Source: an uncultured Bacteroidales bacterium
Lineage (GTDB): Bacteria; Bacteroidota; Bacteroidia; Bacteroidales; UBA932
Assembly (NCBI GenBank): GCA_947179325.1
Contig: CAMXAU010000003.1
Span: forward strand, 86,402-150,401
Length of the DNA: 64,000 nt
Direction: 5' to 3'
The translations under genes were made by a program, and so were the position numbers. Each line of letters opens with the position of its first letter. Position 1 is the first letter of the stretch. The notes beneath the pieces are model-generated. The model worked only from the letters and a program-made list of their open reading frames with translations. It searched no databases and was not told the origin of the DNA. Positions 42,258-52,294 of this stretch are shown here, one piece after another.

Positions 42258-43844
42258 TTATTCCCAGTCTTTGACAAGCCAGTCATAAGCACCTTGTGTC
42301 TCCGGATAAGATTCTGCATTAAAATTGACATTATACATTTTGCTTCCTCCTGTTTCAAAAATATCCGGCATAATGCGCGACGCAAACACACCTACCAGGT
42401 CAGCATATCTTCCTTCCTCAGAACCCTGATGATTTGAAATCAGGTCTCCATAAACAATAATATTGCTTTTCATAAAGCCAGCCTGCTTCCATACAAAAGG
42501 ATTAACCGTAGTAGAAAAATAAGAGTCAAACGATTCTTCCATAAGTGATGAATAGTAAGCGGCAATGGAAATGCATCCATATCTGTCTTGCGAAAGACCC
42601 GCAATAGGTTTTCTTGTGTATTTTGTAAATGGAAAAGAGGCCGATGCTCCAAAAGACATTAAAGCAAGTTCATTCTGCTCAGCTACTTTAGGAGAGTTAT
42701 AGTCAACAATTTCCCACGGGTCAAGTATCTGGAGCTGTTCGTTCCTTTCCATATATCCAGACCATGCATAGTCTATATGTTCCCCGACTTTGATTCCTCC
42801 TGTTGCTTCTGTATCATAAAAATATGCAGTCGGCTCACCGTAGTCTGCAAGGGTCACGAGCTTGCCAGGAAGTGCTGCCCTCATCTTCTGTATAAGCTTA
42901 GGATAAGAGGTCGTGTTCATTGCCGGAAGACCGTTGGACTCAGCCTGCTCGTATGCGGCTCCTTTATCAAAGAAATTGACGCCGTCAAGGTCATTGTCAT
43001 AGACCACCTTCCTTACCTGCGCGACAAAGTCATCTATCTGCGCATCTGTAAGGTTGCAGAAACCAAGGCCGGTTGCCCCTCCTTCGAGAGTAAGGCAGAC
43101 CTTACGTCCCTGGTCCTGAAGAGGAAGAATGTACTTGGTCCTGTTGGCAAGTACATGTTCCATATCTTTACCAAGCACAAGTTCTGCACGGCCTCCGTTA
43201 TTCTTCAGTACGACGGTACGCAAATTTACTATATTAGAATACAAGTAATTTATTTCATCAAGCGTTTCAATACTCATCTCTGTCAGAAACAACGCATCAG
43301 CAATCAATGGCTGATAATCATTAGTATTGACATAGCACACGAAATTATAATCAGGATGGAATCCGTATGCAGATATCTGCGGCGTCCTCACCGTAACCCG
43401 GAACTCAAGCGGATCTGACGCCTTGGTCTCGTCCTCCGCGACCTCCGCCAGCACAAGAGTATAGTCGCCCGCCTGCAGGCCGGATGCCTTAAATGTCAAA
43501 GCAGAGAGAGAGGACCTGTCCTCACCTGCCGCAACTTCCAGTGTGCCGGAATATTCATAGTTGGCCTCAGGAAGAGTGGTCGCAGAGGCATCCACAGCCA
43601 CAGTGATTGTGCGTCCTTCTTCGAGTTCCTTGTCTGCAAGATAATAGATATAAAGATCCCTTGTCTCATCTGTGCCCTCCCTGAGGGTTACGGAAGTGCG
43701 GTTGTCCTCAGCAACAAGGCTTCCCGGTATATATTCAGGAGTCACCGGTTTTCCATTGCCGTTGTCCTCCGGGACGTCCGGCCTGCATGAGGCAAAAAGC
43801 AATGCCGATGCAGCCAATAATGTCAATAATGATTTTGTCTTCAT
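42258..43844 (-). CDS. BT_3987-type N-terminal domain (DUF1735-like) plus GH18-fold lipoprotein; probable pseudoenzyme
   Basis: Lipobox 'LLFASCR'; GH18 strand-4 region reads 'DLDGVNFFDKGAAYEQ', without the expected Glu. Confidence 0.8.
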   Translation of the reverse strand: MKTKSLLTLLAASALLFASCRPDVPEDNGNGKPVTPEYIPGSLVAEDNRTSVTLREGTDETRDLYIYYLADKELEEGRTITVAVDASATTLPEANYEYSGTLEVAAGEDRSSLSALTFKASGLQAGDYTLVLAEVAEDETKASDPLEFRVTVRTPQISAYGFHPDYNFVCYVNTNDYQPLIADALFLTEMSIETLDEINYLYSNIVNLRTVVLKNNGGRAELVLGKDMEHVLANRTKYILPLQDQGRKVCLTLEGGATGLGFCNLTDAQIDDFVAQVRKVVYDNDLDGVNFFDKGAAYEQAESNGLPAMNTTSYPKLIQKMRAALPGKLVTLADYGEPTAYFYDTEATGGIKVGEHIDYAWSGYMERNEQLQILDPWEIVDYNSPKVAEQNELALMSFGASASFPFTKYTRKPIAGLSQDRYGCISIAAYYSSLMEESFDSYFSTTVNPFVWKQAGFMKSNIIVYGDLISNHQGSEEGRYADLVGVFASRIMPDIFETGGSKMYNVNFNAESYPETQGAYDWLVKDWE

Positions 43845-43878
43845 CTTGTTTTGGTTTTAATTGTTAACTATGTAGTTA

Positions 43879-45258
43879 TTATTCATTTTCATATATTTTA
43901 GGAATCTCGATTCCGGCCGGCCAGACAAGGTCGGTTTCCGATATGCCGTCATTGTGGTATCTCGAATAGTCTTTCACGACATTCCCCTTGCCGTCATCGA
44001 ATTTCCAGTAGCCTATCAGCTCCGGACAGGACTCCGGGTCTGCAATCTCATAAATGTTGTCATATATCTCCTGCTCTGTACGGGCTACCGACCATACACG
44101 TGCCTCCGATATCTTTCCCATCAACGGACGGTATTCATTGTAGGAGCGGCCGATGAAAAACTGGTAGGCTTCGTTCAAGCCGCCGTACTGGGCCTCATAT
44201 TGCGGTTTCTGGTCTTCAGGAAGATTGGCATAGAAGTCATAGTATGCCCTGTCGGCGAGGTTGATGACACTTCCTTCTTTAGGCGGTGTCCCGTCTGATT
44301 CGCTCTGAAGCCTGCCGTCCACATAAACACGGGCCTTAAGGGTCTCATAGTCGTATGTGGCAGCTATGTGGTACCAGCGTCCAGTCTCGAGATTCTTCTT
44401 TGCATCGGACTTCGGCATTTTCCCGAATCCTACGGAAGCACCTGAGCCGTCGAACTGTATCTGCTTGCGCTCAAAGCTGACATCACCGATACGGAGGAGC
44501 AGATACTGTTCCTTGCCCATGATTGTGGAAATGTTCACATCCTGGTGCTGCCCGCTTTCGGATGTCATGGAAGAAAGGAAGTCATCGATGTATATGAGGG
44601 CCTCGTATGTCACGGCCTTAAGGTTATTGAAGACCAAGGCGTTTTCCGTGTATTTGTCAAGGGTCGGGAAATTGATCCAGTTGCCAGCCCCGAGCTGGGC
44701 GGCTACGGTGATGTTGGACGAGCGTTTCACGACATAATATGCTACAGAGGATGATTCAAGCAGATCCACCGTGGAGGATGTGATACGCACAGGCACAAGA
44801 TAGTCGGTATCAAGAGGCAATGCGCCTTCCTGCCTGTCCCCTGTCCCCATCAGATTCTTGAGGTGAAGGTTTGCCGTGCCGGAGGTAATCTTGCCTGCCG
44901 GTATAATGAACTCGCCTCCGCTGAAGTCGAAATATTCAGCGGCAAGCAGCGGCAGCGATGTACCGTAGCGGCGGTTGTAGGCCTCGGCACCGGCCGGGTC
45001 GACCTCAATGGTGACCGTGACATCCCTGTCCTCCGGATATGCAAGGACGGCATTCAGTTCATAGTCCACCGACGGGAGCACTTTCCCGAAAGAGGCAGGC
45101 TGGACCGCACGGGTCTGCGAGACGTTCAGATAGGCGACGTTGCCGAAGACACGGGCGTCTTCAGTATTTTTGCGGCAGGACACGCATAATGCAGTGGCTG
45201 CCAATGTAATCAATAATGTAGTTTTTATGTTCTGTTTCATACTTTCCGGGATTTTCAT
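43879..45258 (-). CDS. DUF1735 plus LamG/concanavalin-like lipoprotein (surface glycan-binding candidate)
   Basis: 'VDYELNAVLAYPEDRDVTVTIEVDPAGAEAYNRRYGTSLPLLAAEYF' (DUF1735-like); 'GRWYHIAATYDYETLKARVYVDGRL' (LamG-like). Confidence 0.8.
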   Translation of the reverse strand: MKIPESMKQNIKTTLLITLAATALCVSCRKNTEDARVFGNVAYLNVSQTRAVQPASFGKVLPSVDYELNAVLAYPEDRDVTVTIEVDPAGAEAYNRRYGTSLPLLAAEYFDFSGGEFIIPAGKITSGTANLHLKNLMGTGDRQEGALPLDTDYLVPVRITSSTVDLLESSSVAYYVVKRSSNITVAAQLGAGNWINFPTLDKYTENALVFNNLKAVTYEALIYIDDFLSSMTSESGQHQDVNISTIMGKEQYLLLRIGDVSFERKQIQFDGSGASVGFGKMPKSDAKKNLETGRWYHIAATYDYETLKARVYVDGRLQSESDGTPPKEGSVINLADRAYYDFYANLPEDQKPQYEAQYGGLNEAYQFFIGRSYNEYRPLMGKISEARVWSVARTEQEIYDNIYEIADPESCPELIGYWKFDDGKGNVVKDYSRYHNDGISETDLVWPAGIEIPKIYENE

Positions 45259-45278
45259 GATTGTTCCCCAAACCGTAA

Positions 45279-46184
45279 TCAGCGGTTCAGCATCTGTATG
45301 GCGGCACGAAGCTGAAGGTAGTTGCCGTCGGGAGAGTAATAGTCATCTTCCACATTATATACAGCAAGCCCCGCGTACTGGCCTGACGAAAGCAGGAGCT
45401 CTGCCATCTGCCCCACAGCATCAGCCTCTTTGCCATTGTCAAGGATGAATGTCCCTACGCTTGCGGTGAGAAGAAGCTTTTTCGCAAGGATGCCGGAACC
45501 GACGGCAGAAGAAGCCATTGTGGCAATCGTGCCTGTACGCTGTATGCCCTCGGTATCAAGGACTGTATAGTCCAGCTTCCTGCGGTCTTTCTCCGTGACG
45601 AACTGCGGGTTTCCCTCGAAGACAAGCAGCTGTGCCGCGTCCTTGGCGGAATTCAGTTTGTCGAATATCAAGGCTGCGGCATCCTGCGAGACTTTGTCTC
45701 CCCATTTATATATGCCGGTGAAGGACCAGCCGTCAAGGCCGTATCTGGCCACAGCTACAATAGCCTCGTCCAGGGCAGCTTCCAATGCGGCCATGTCGGC
45801 AAATTCCCCTGAGCGGGATGCATAGTCGAACTGGTAGAGTACGCGTATGCCCTTTTCTTTCATCAGAGGCAGATCCGCAACATCGTTCTGAGAGATGTTC
45901 TGCGAATTTGCAAGGGAGACGATGTCCACCGAGTCGGCAATGCACCGGAGGGAATATTTTTCGCTGCTGAATGATTCCGGGGAATTTTTAAGCCTTACAT
46001 ATATGATATTGTGAGGAGTCGTGCGGTATTCACGGAGGGCAGCCGTATATTCAGCCCAGGCATCGGGGTCTTTTTCCCACGGATGCACGCCTGGAAATTC
46101 AACAGGTCTCGGTTCTGTCCATTCGGAGCACGAGGCTGATAGCATAAAGGGCAAGATCAGGAGTAGTATGTATTTTATTTTCAT
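45279..46184 (-). CDS. GH18-fold lipoprotein lacking catalytic acids (pseudoenzyme/SGBP)
   Basis: Lipobox 'LSASCSEW'; motif position reads 'YGLDGWSFTGIYK' instead of DGxDxDxE-type. Confidence 0.75.
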   Translation of the reverse strand: MKIKYILLLILPFMLSASCSEWTEPRPVEFPGVHPWEKDPDAWAEYTAALREYRTTPHNIIYVRLKNSPESFSSEKYSLRCIADSVDIVSLANSQNISQNDVADLPLMKEKGIRVLYQFDYASRSGEFADMAALEAALDEAIVAVARYGLDGWSFTGIYKWGDKVSQDAAALIFDKLNSAKDAAQLLVFEGNPQFVTEKDRRKLDYTVLDTEGIQRTGTIATMASSAVGSGILAKKLLLTASVGTFILDNGKEADAVGQMAELLLSSGQYAGLAVYNVEDDYYSPDGNYLQLRAAIQMLNR

Positions 46185-46196
46185 AGCATCAGTATT

Positions 46197-47783
46197 TTAT
46201 TTTTTACAGTCCCACCAGAGGTGTGTTCCCATTTTGTCCCCGCTGAAGCCACCTGCAGAGATTTCAGAATCAAGGAGCGTTATGGCATGTTCAAGATTGG
46301 CACGGTTGAGCTGATATTCCTCTACAGGATACGGAAGCCTGCGTGCACCTTCGGCAAGATCAACCGTACTGTTGCTTTTGTCATACTGAGACGGATGCGG
46401 CATCAGCTTAGGGTAGCCTGTCCTGCGGTACTCTGACCAGGCCTCGACTCCGAGAGGGAAAATCGCAATCCATTTCTGTGTGATGATACGTTCAAGATTA
46501 CGTTCGAAGTTGCCGTTTTCCCATGCGATTGTGACGGAAGTCATCTGGTCCTGATACGGGTGCACCTCCCCATGCCCTGAATAAGGCTCGCGTACACTCT
46601 GTGAATCAGCGATATAGTCATCCGCACCGCTGGCACCCTTCTCCTCAAACGACAGCCTGATTCCTTGTTCGTAGAATTTTCTGGCTTCATCATCCGTTCC
46701 CCATCTGAGTTCATATTCAGCCATCAGAAACGACACTTCCGCAGCCGTCATCCACGTATATGGGGTATCAGATGTCACTTTCATGTTGGAATGTCCGGAA
46801 ACTGCGCTGCCCTTGGACGCCACATCTATGCCGATACGTATTCCACGGTATAGAGTCAACTCCTCGCCGGAAACTATGGCCGTGATCTGTGTGAACATAT
46901 TCTCCCGTCTGGGATCACCGTATCCGTTCATGTAGCAGATGATGTCGGCCCCGACGCGGTGGTCAGCCCAGTCATTGTATATGAGCGTAGTGCGGTTCTC
47001 TGCCGCATGCATCGCCGCATTGTCAGCATTTGAAAGTATGACTCCAGCGGCAATTGCCTCAGCCGCCTTCTGGCGCGAAAAGTCCGGCATTACGTAGCTC
47101 AGGCGCATTGCCATTCTCAGTTTCAGCGAGTTGGCATATTTCACCCATTGGGAGATATTGCCATAATAAACAGCATCATACTTGCTCCATGCGTCATTTC
47201 CCAAGTACACGTTGTCACACAGGGCATCTATGGCAGCATCCAGTTCTCCGAACATTTTCATATAGACCTGCTCCTGACTGTCATAACCGACATATATTTC
47301 ATCACTCTGTTCAAGCTGTGAATAAGGTATAGGACCGTATGAGTCAGTCACCCTGTGCATTATGGCAACCTTCATCAGTTTTGCAAGAGCGATGGCCACT
47401 GGGTCGTCAGTTCCGTTCACGACGTCCCTGTACGGGGAATAGGTCTCGGTGAGGACATTGGCAAAAGGCCATTTTCTCCAGTCCGCCGAAGGGTTGTAAG
47501 TTTCAAATTTTGTAGCCCAAGTGTCAACTGTAGCACCGATATAGCCGGCAAAAGGTCCTCCTGTCAGGCTTTCGTTGAATTGGTACATGTGCTCCTGGAC
47601 AGGGATTACAAGCCCCTGAAGTGCCTTTATATTCGAGCCTGTCTTGTAGTTCTTGGCCTGCATCTGGCTGTCGGTGACTTCGTTGGGGTTCTTGTTGATG
47701 TCGTAGAAGAGGGCCGTGCATGAAGTCATGGACAGAGCCACCGCCAGACATGGGATGATATTGCTTATATTGTTGTATTTCAT
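46197..47783 (-). CDS. SusD/RagB-like (SusD-like_2 type) lipoprotein
   Basis: 'LAVALSMTSCTALFYDINKNPNEVTDSQ', 'YANSLKLRMAMRLSYV', 'WIAIFPLGVEAWSEYRRTGYP'. Confidence 0.9.
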   Translation of the reverse strand: MKYNNISNIIPCLAVALSMTSCTALFYDINKNPNEVTDSQMQAKNYKTGSNIKALQGLVIPVQEHMYQFNESLTGGPFAGYIGATVDTWATKFETYNPSADWRKWPFANVLTETYSPYRDVVNGTDDPVAIALAKLMKVAIMHRVTDSYGPIPYSQLEQSDEIYVGYDSQEQVYMKMFGELDAAIDALCDNVYLGNDAWSKYDAVYYGNISQWVKYANSLKLRMAMRLSYVMPDFSRQKAAEAIAAGVILSNADNAAMHAAENRTTLIYNDWADHRVGADIICYMNGYGDPRRENMFTQITAIVSGEELTLYRGIRIGIDVASKGSAVSGHSNMKVTSDTPYTWMTAAEVSFLMAEYELRWGTDDEARKFYEQGIRLSFEEKGASGADDYIADSQSVREPYSGHGEVHPYQDQMTSVTIAWENGNFERNLERIITQKWIAIFPLGVEAWSEYRRTGYPKLMPHPSQYDKSNSTVDLAEGARRLPYPVEEYQLNRANLEHAITLLDSEISAGGFSGDKMGTHLWWDCKK

Positions 47784-47794
47784 AACAATGCAGT

Positions 47795-50700
47795 TTAGAA
47801 GTCAAGTTTTATGTTCAGGCCGAGGCTCCTTGTGGAGGGCATCATGAAATAGTCTATTCCCTGGTAGTTCAGCCCAGTTGAAGCGACTGCCTCCGGGTCG
47901 AAAGGAGCCTTGCACCATATCATCCATAGGTTGCGTCCGACAAAGGACAGAGTAAGCCCCATCTTATCCCTGAACCATTTGCGCGGAAAGGTGTAGCCGA
48001 GCGAGAGTTCAGAAAGACGGAAGTTTGTTGCAGAATAGGTGTAGTATTGCGGAAGGCCGCTCTGGGCACCTACCGTCTGATACCATTTCTGCGGATCTGC
48101 CATGACGCGTCCGTTCACAAGCACTCCGCCTGCGTCACGTGCAGCAGCCGAGGCCTCTGAAACGCCATAGAGGTCAAGATTTGCCTGTGTGGCCGAGTAG
48201 CAAATCCCTCCGATACGTCCGCTGAAGAGTATTCCGAGATGGACTCCGGCATAGCTGAATCCGTTGCGCCATGCAAGGTTGTATTTCGGGAAAACACTGC
48301 CAAGATACATATCCTCGCCGTCGTCAATGACGACCACTCCGCCTCCGTTGTCCACTTCCACATATCCCATATCATTGGTCTTGAGGGCTGAAGAGGTATA
48401 CAGGTCACCGAGTGTGCCGCCTTTTTTAAGGATGTATTTCGCACGTCCAAGTCCCTTTATGTCAAGTTTGTCGATATTGAGCGGTTTTCCTGTAACCGGA
48501 TTGAGCACGTTGTCTGCAAGATCAATGATTTCGTTCCTGTTCCAGGAGAAGGTGAAACCTGTATCCCATCCGAATCCGCCCCAATTGTATGAATATCCGG
48601 CAGAGGCCTCTATTCCTATGTTGCGGACATGGCCGGTCTGGAGGTATATCGTCGAATATGAGGAGGACGGAGGCAGCTGGGGGTCAAAGGTTTGGTTGAA
48701 TGTATCTGCCCAGTACCACGAAAGATTGAGGTTCAGGCTCTTCCACAGGGTTGCATCTGCTCCCAGCTCGTATGTAACGGTGCGCTCCGGCTTAAGTTCG
48801 CCTATCGGATAGTGCGTTTTTGTCTGCCAGACCTTGTTTGTGGCATCATACGAATATGTAGGGACGGTCAGGTAGCGCGGGAATGGCGTGCCGACTGAGG
48901 CGACCGAGCCTCTTATCTTGAGATATGACAATGCGCTGCCCATGTTCCACAGTGACGTAGGCACCCATGACAGGCCGACGGAAGGGTAGAAAAAGCTTTT
49001 GCGCGGAGAGCCGGCAAGCTGTGAGGCCCAGTCATTCCTGCCAGTCACGGTAAGATACAGCATTGATTTCCATCCGATTTCAACACTTGCAAAAATTGAC
49101 TGCGACTGTTCGCGCCAACCGTCTTTTGACGCACGTTTCTTGATGTCGTCAAGGTCAAAGACGTTGAATATGTTCGGCAGTCCTTCTTCACGGATAGGGC
49201 CGGTATAACTCAGTGCATCTGAGGATATGTCATTGAATGATGCGCCGATATGTGCATTGAGAGAGAGTCCGTCCCAGTTCTTGCTTATATTGGCCATGAG
49301 GTCGGCGTATGTCTGCGAGTCGTATGTGCGCGTCTCGCCATACCATCCGTTCTTGCCTCCGTCCGTGACCGTTGTATTGGATGAGGCATATAGTTTCTGT
49401 GTGTAGAGTGTGTTGGAGTTGTCTATGCGGACACGTCCGGAGACCTTCAGCCAGTCAAGTATCTCATAGCTCGCGCTCAATGAGAGCATGTAGCGTTTCT
49501 TGTCGTTGTTGCGCAGATTACGGTAGGCTATCCAATATGGGTTCTGCATACGGAGGTCTCCGCCTTCAAGGTCTGAACTCCAAAACTGCTCCATAAGCTT
49601 TGTGCTGGAGTTATAGCGTTCGAATATACTGTAGTTCACGAATTCCTCGCCACGAGGAAAGAGGTAGGCCGGCACAAGCGGGTTGGAATATACTCCCTGA
49701 TTTGTCATGTTCTGGTCATGCTGCCAGATATAGCTCGCGCTTGCGTCTATGCAGAGTCTGTCTTTCAAGAACCAGCTGGTGTTCCTGAATGTGAAGTTAT
49801 ATCTGTCGTAGGTGTTGTTCGGGACAAGCCCGTCAGAGTTGACAGCCGCGGCCGAGAAGTATGTCTGGTTCTTGTCTGTACCTCCGGAAAGTGAGAATGA
49901 GTTGGTGTAGACATGGCCTGTCCTCAGGAAATCCTTTGGAGTGTAGCCGGACAAGGCTTCTGTGGCGCGCCCCGGTCCCCAGCTGTATACGTTGGAGGCA
50001 CTTTCCTTGCCGCCGCTTCCGGTTCCGTAGCGGTTCTGGAAACGCGGCAGCACGAACGGTGAAAGAAATTCAGTATTGCTGCCGAATGTAACCTTAAGTT
50101 TGCCTTCCTGTCCCTTTTTGGTTGTAATCATGACGGCACCGTTAGCGGCTTCCGATCCGTAGAGGGCTGCGGCGGCCGCACCTGTAAGGACAGAAATGGT
50201 TTCTATGTCATCCGGATTGATGTCAGCGATTGATTCTGTAGCTCCCTTGGAGTCGAATTCCGTTCCGCCTCCTCCCCCGAAGTTGTACATAGGTATGCCG
50301 TCAATTACGTAGAGGGCATTGGATGACTGTGATATGGATTTGTTTCCCCGGAGTATTACCTTGGCTGCACCTCCGACTCCTGAGGAGGAGGCGTTGATGT
50401 TGACTCCGGCGACTTTTCCGTTGAGCGAGTTGATGAAGTTTGCGTCGCGGACAGCCGTTACAGCCTCGGAACTGACTTGCTGGACATTGTAGCTGAGGGC
50501 CTTTTCGTCCCTGCGTATGCCGAGGGCGGTTACGACTGTACCTTCGAGCGCAACGGAAGCTTCGTTGAGCACGATGTCGAAGACTGTCCTTTTGCCTACC
50601 GGCATGGTGAGCGATTCATATCCGAGGCAGTTGACCTCTATTGCACTGTCCGGAGACAGGAGAGTCAGGAAAAATCTGCCGTCCAGGTCCGTGACTGTAC

Positions 50701-51118
50701 CGTTGGATGTCCCGGATTCCAGGACTGCGGCTCCTGGCACAGGCTGTCCGGCTGCGTCTTTAAGTGTGCCGCGGATACTGACCGGGGCCGGCTTTGCCGG
50801 CTCCATGAAGATGAAAATGGTGTTTCTGTCAATGCGCCATCCGATGCCAAGCGGCCTGAAGAGCCTGTCAAGGGCCGATTTTATCGGCACTGCAGAGACA
50901 TTGATGCTGACTTTACGGCCAGTATCATGTACATCCTGGTTGACAAAGAGGTAGTTTGTCTGTTCCTGGATGGCATCCATCGCTTGTCTCAGGGGTACGT
51001 TGCTGAGGTCGAGAGTGACCGGCTCAGGCTGCTGTGCGGCAGAATATGCCGGCAGGAAAGAGCCTTGACAGAACGCAGCCATGAGACAGGCAACGCATAA
51101 TTTTGTCAGTTTTGTCAT
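47795..51118 (-). CDS. SusC/RagA TonB-dependent transporter with N-terminal STN signalling domain
   Basis: STN-like 'LDLSNVPLRQAMDAIQEQTNYLFVNQDVHDTGRKVSINVSAVPIKSALDRLF', then carboxypeptidase-like domain and plug. Confidence 0.95.
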   Translation of the reverse strand: MTKLTKLCVACLMAAFCQGSFLPAYSAAQQPEPVTLDLSNVPLRQAMDAIQEQTNYLFVNQDVHDTGRKVSINVSAVPIKSALDRLFRPLGIGWRIDRNTIFIFMEPAKPAPVSIRGTLKDAAGQPVPGAAVLESGTSNGTVTDLDGRFFLTLLSPDSAIEVNCLGYESLTMPVGKRTVFDIVLNEASVALEGTVVTALGIRRDEKALSYNVQQVSSEAVTAVRDANFINSLNGKVAGVNINASSSGVGGAAKVILRGNKSISQSSNALYVIDGIPMYNFGGGGGTEFDSKGATESIADINPDDIETISVLTGAAAAALYGSEAANGAVMITTKKGQEGKLKVTFGSNTEFLSPFVLPRFQNRYGTGSGGKESASNVYSWGPGRATEALSGYTPKDFLRTGHVYTNSFSLSGGTDKNQTYFSAAAVNSDGLVPNNTYDRYNFTFRNTSWFLKDRLCIDASASYIWQHDQNMTNQGVYSNPLVPAYLFPRGEEFVNYSIFERYNSSTKLMEQFWSSDLEGGDLRMQNPYWIAYRNLRNNDKKRYMLSLSASYEILDWLKVSGRVRIDNSNTLYTQKLYASSNTTVTDGGKNGWYGETRTYDSQTYADLMANISKNWDGLSLNAHIGASFNDISSDALSYTGPIREEGLPNIFNVFDLDDIKKRASKDGWREQSQSIFASVEIGWKSMLYLTVTGRNDWASQLAGSPRKSFFYPSVGLSWVPTSLWNMGSALSYLKIRGSVASVGTPFPRYLTVPTYSYDATNKVWQTKTHYPIGELKPERTVTYELGADATLWKSLNLNLSWYWADTFNQTFDPQLPPSSSYSTIYLQTGHVRNIGIEASAGYSYNWGGFGWDTGFTFSWNRNEIIDLADNVLNPVTGKPLNIDKLDIKGLGRAKYILKKGGTLGDLYTSSALKTNDMGYVEVDNGGGVVVIDDGEDMYLGSVFPKYNLAWRNGFSYAGVHLGILFSGRIGGICYSATQANLDLYGVSEASAAARDAGGVLVNGRVMADPQKWYQTVGAQSGLPQYYTYSATNFRLSELSLGYTFPRKWFRDKMGLTLSFVGRNLWMIWCKAPFDPEAVASTGLNYQGIDYFMMPSTRSLGLNIKLDF

Positions 51119-51183
51119 TGTTATTATGGTTTTAGTTTTTCTATGTGGCTTCAGGAGCGTCTCATCGTGCGGGGATTATGCTT

Positions 51184-52128
51184 CTATCTTATAATGATTA
51201 CATTATCTTTAGGATTCCTGACATAGGTGAAGTCAGATACCTGCTGCAATGTGTGAAGGGCGTTTTCTACGCCGTCAGAAATGCGTACCTGGCCGCTCAG
51301 GACGTTGATTTCCGGAAGGATGTCGCGTTCAATGATAATCTTGACATTGAACGACCTCTCGAATACGGCCATCATTTCGTCAAACGGCATTTTTCTTATA
51401 TGTATATTCCCTTTTGTCCAGCAGAGGTCAGTGAGGTCGTCCGTCTGCGTCTTCTGAAGACGGTCTCCGACAAGGGTAACGACGTCATTCGGAAGCATTG
51501 TGAGAGTCTCCTGCGGATTGATGCGGCTCGTGACCTTGACTTTTCCTTTGAGGAGAGTCGCTGAAAAGATGTTGTGCTGCTGGTCGGCAACCACATTGAA
51601 TTTTGTTCCCAAGACCTGGATATCAGAAGCAAAGGTTTCCACGATGAATGGCCTTTCCGGGTCGCCTGTGACGTCGAACATAGCTTCTCCTGTGAGTCTG
51701 ACAGTCCTTGTGCCGGAGCTGAAGGCCTGAGGGTATTGAAGTGAGCTTCCTGAGTTGAGCTGAACTGATGTGCCGTCCGGAAGGGTAATGAGCATCTGCT
51801 GTCCGATTGAGGCGACGGTGCTCATCTGTCCGTCTGCGGAATTGCCGGACATTGTGCGTCCTATGTATCCTCCGGCCAGTGCGATTGCGATTGATGCAGC
51901 TATTCCGGCTGACCAGCGCAGCAGCTTCCTGCTGAACGGTACCGGCGCTGAATTCTCCTTTGCGGTTCCTGGCGCAGGGGCATAGAGGGCCATTCCGGCA
52001 AACATGAGATGGGCCTTGTCGAATTCTCTGCGGTTGTCGGGGCTGCTTTCAAGCCATGCGAGTATTTCCTCTTCTTCGGACCATGTGGTGTCTCCCCTGA
52101 AATATCTGAATAAAAGTTCCTGTGTCAT
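51184..52128 (-). CDS. FecR-family anti-sigma factor
   Basis: 'LITLPDGTSVQLNSGSSLQYP', 'RTVRLTGEAMFDVTGDPERPFIVETFASDIQVLGTKFNV'. Confidence 0.95.
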   Translation of the reverse strand: MTQELLFRYFRGDTTWSEEEEILAWLESSPDNRREFDKAHLMFAGMALYAPAPGTAKENSAPVPFSRKLLRWSAGIAASIAIALAGGYIGRTMSGNSADGQMSTVASIGQQMLITLPDGTSVQLNSGSSLQYPQAFSSGTRTVRLTGEAMFDVTGDPERPFIVETFASDIQVLGTKFNVVADQQHNIFSATLLKGKVKVTSRINPQETLTMLPNDVVTLVGDRLQKTQTDDLTDLCWTKGNIHIRKMPFDEMMAVFERSFNVKIIIERDILPEINVLSGQVRISDGVENALHTLQQVSDFTYVRNPKDNVIIIR

Positions 52129-52264
52129 AATATGTCCTGTAATTACAATCTTCCGGCAATCAGGCTGTCTTCAAATGAATCCGGAATGCGACTTTAATAT
52201 ATAGTCGTTTATGAAAGGAATGTTTACCCCCTGTTTTTACATTTTTTTTGAATTTTTATTTCCA

Positions 52265-52272
52265 TATCTTTG
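52265..52272 (+). promoter_or_regulatory. putative -7 box TATCTTTG of the ECF sigma gene
   Basis: TATCTTTG fits TAnnTTTG; 22 nt before the inferred ATG at 52295. The upstream TTTG box spacing (~14) is non-ideal. Confidence 0.4.
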
Positions 52273-52294
52273 CGGTCTGCAAACAGATCCCGAT

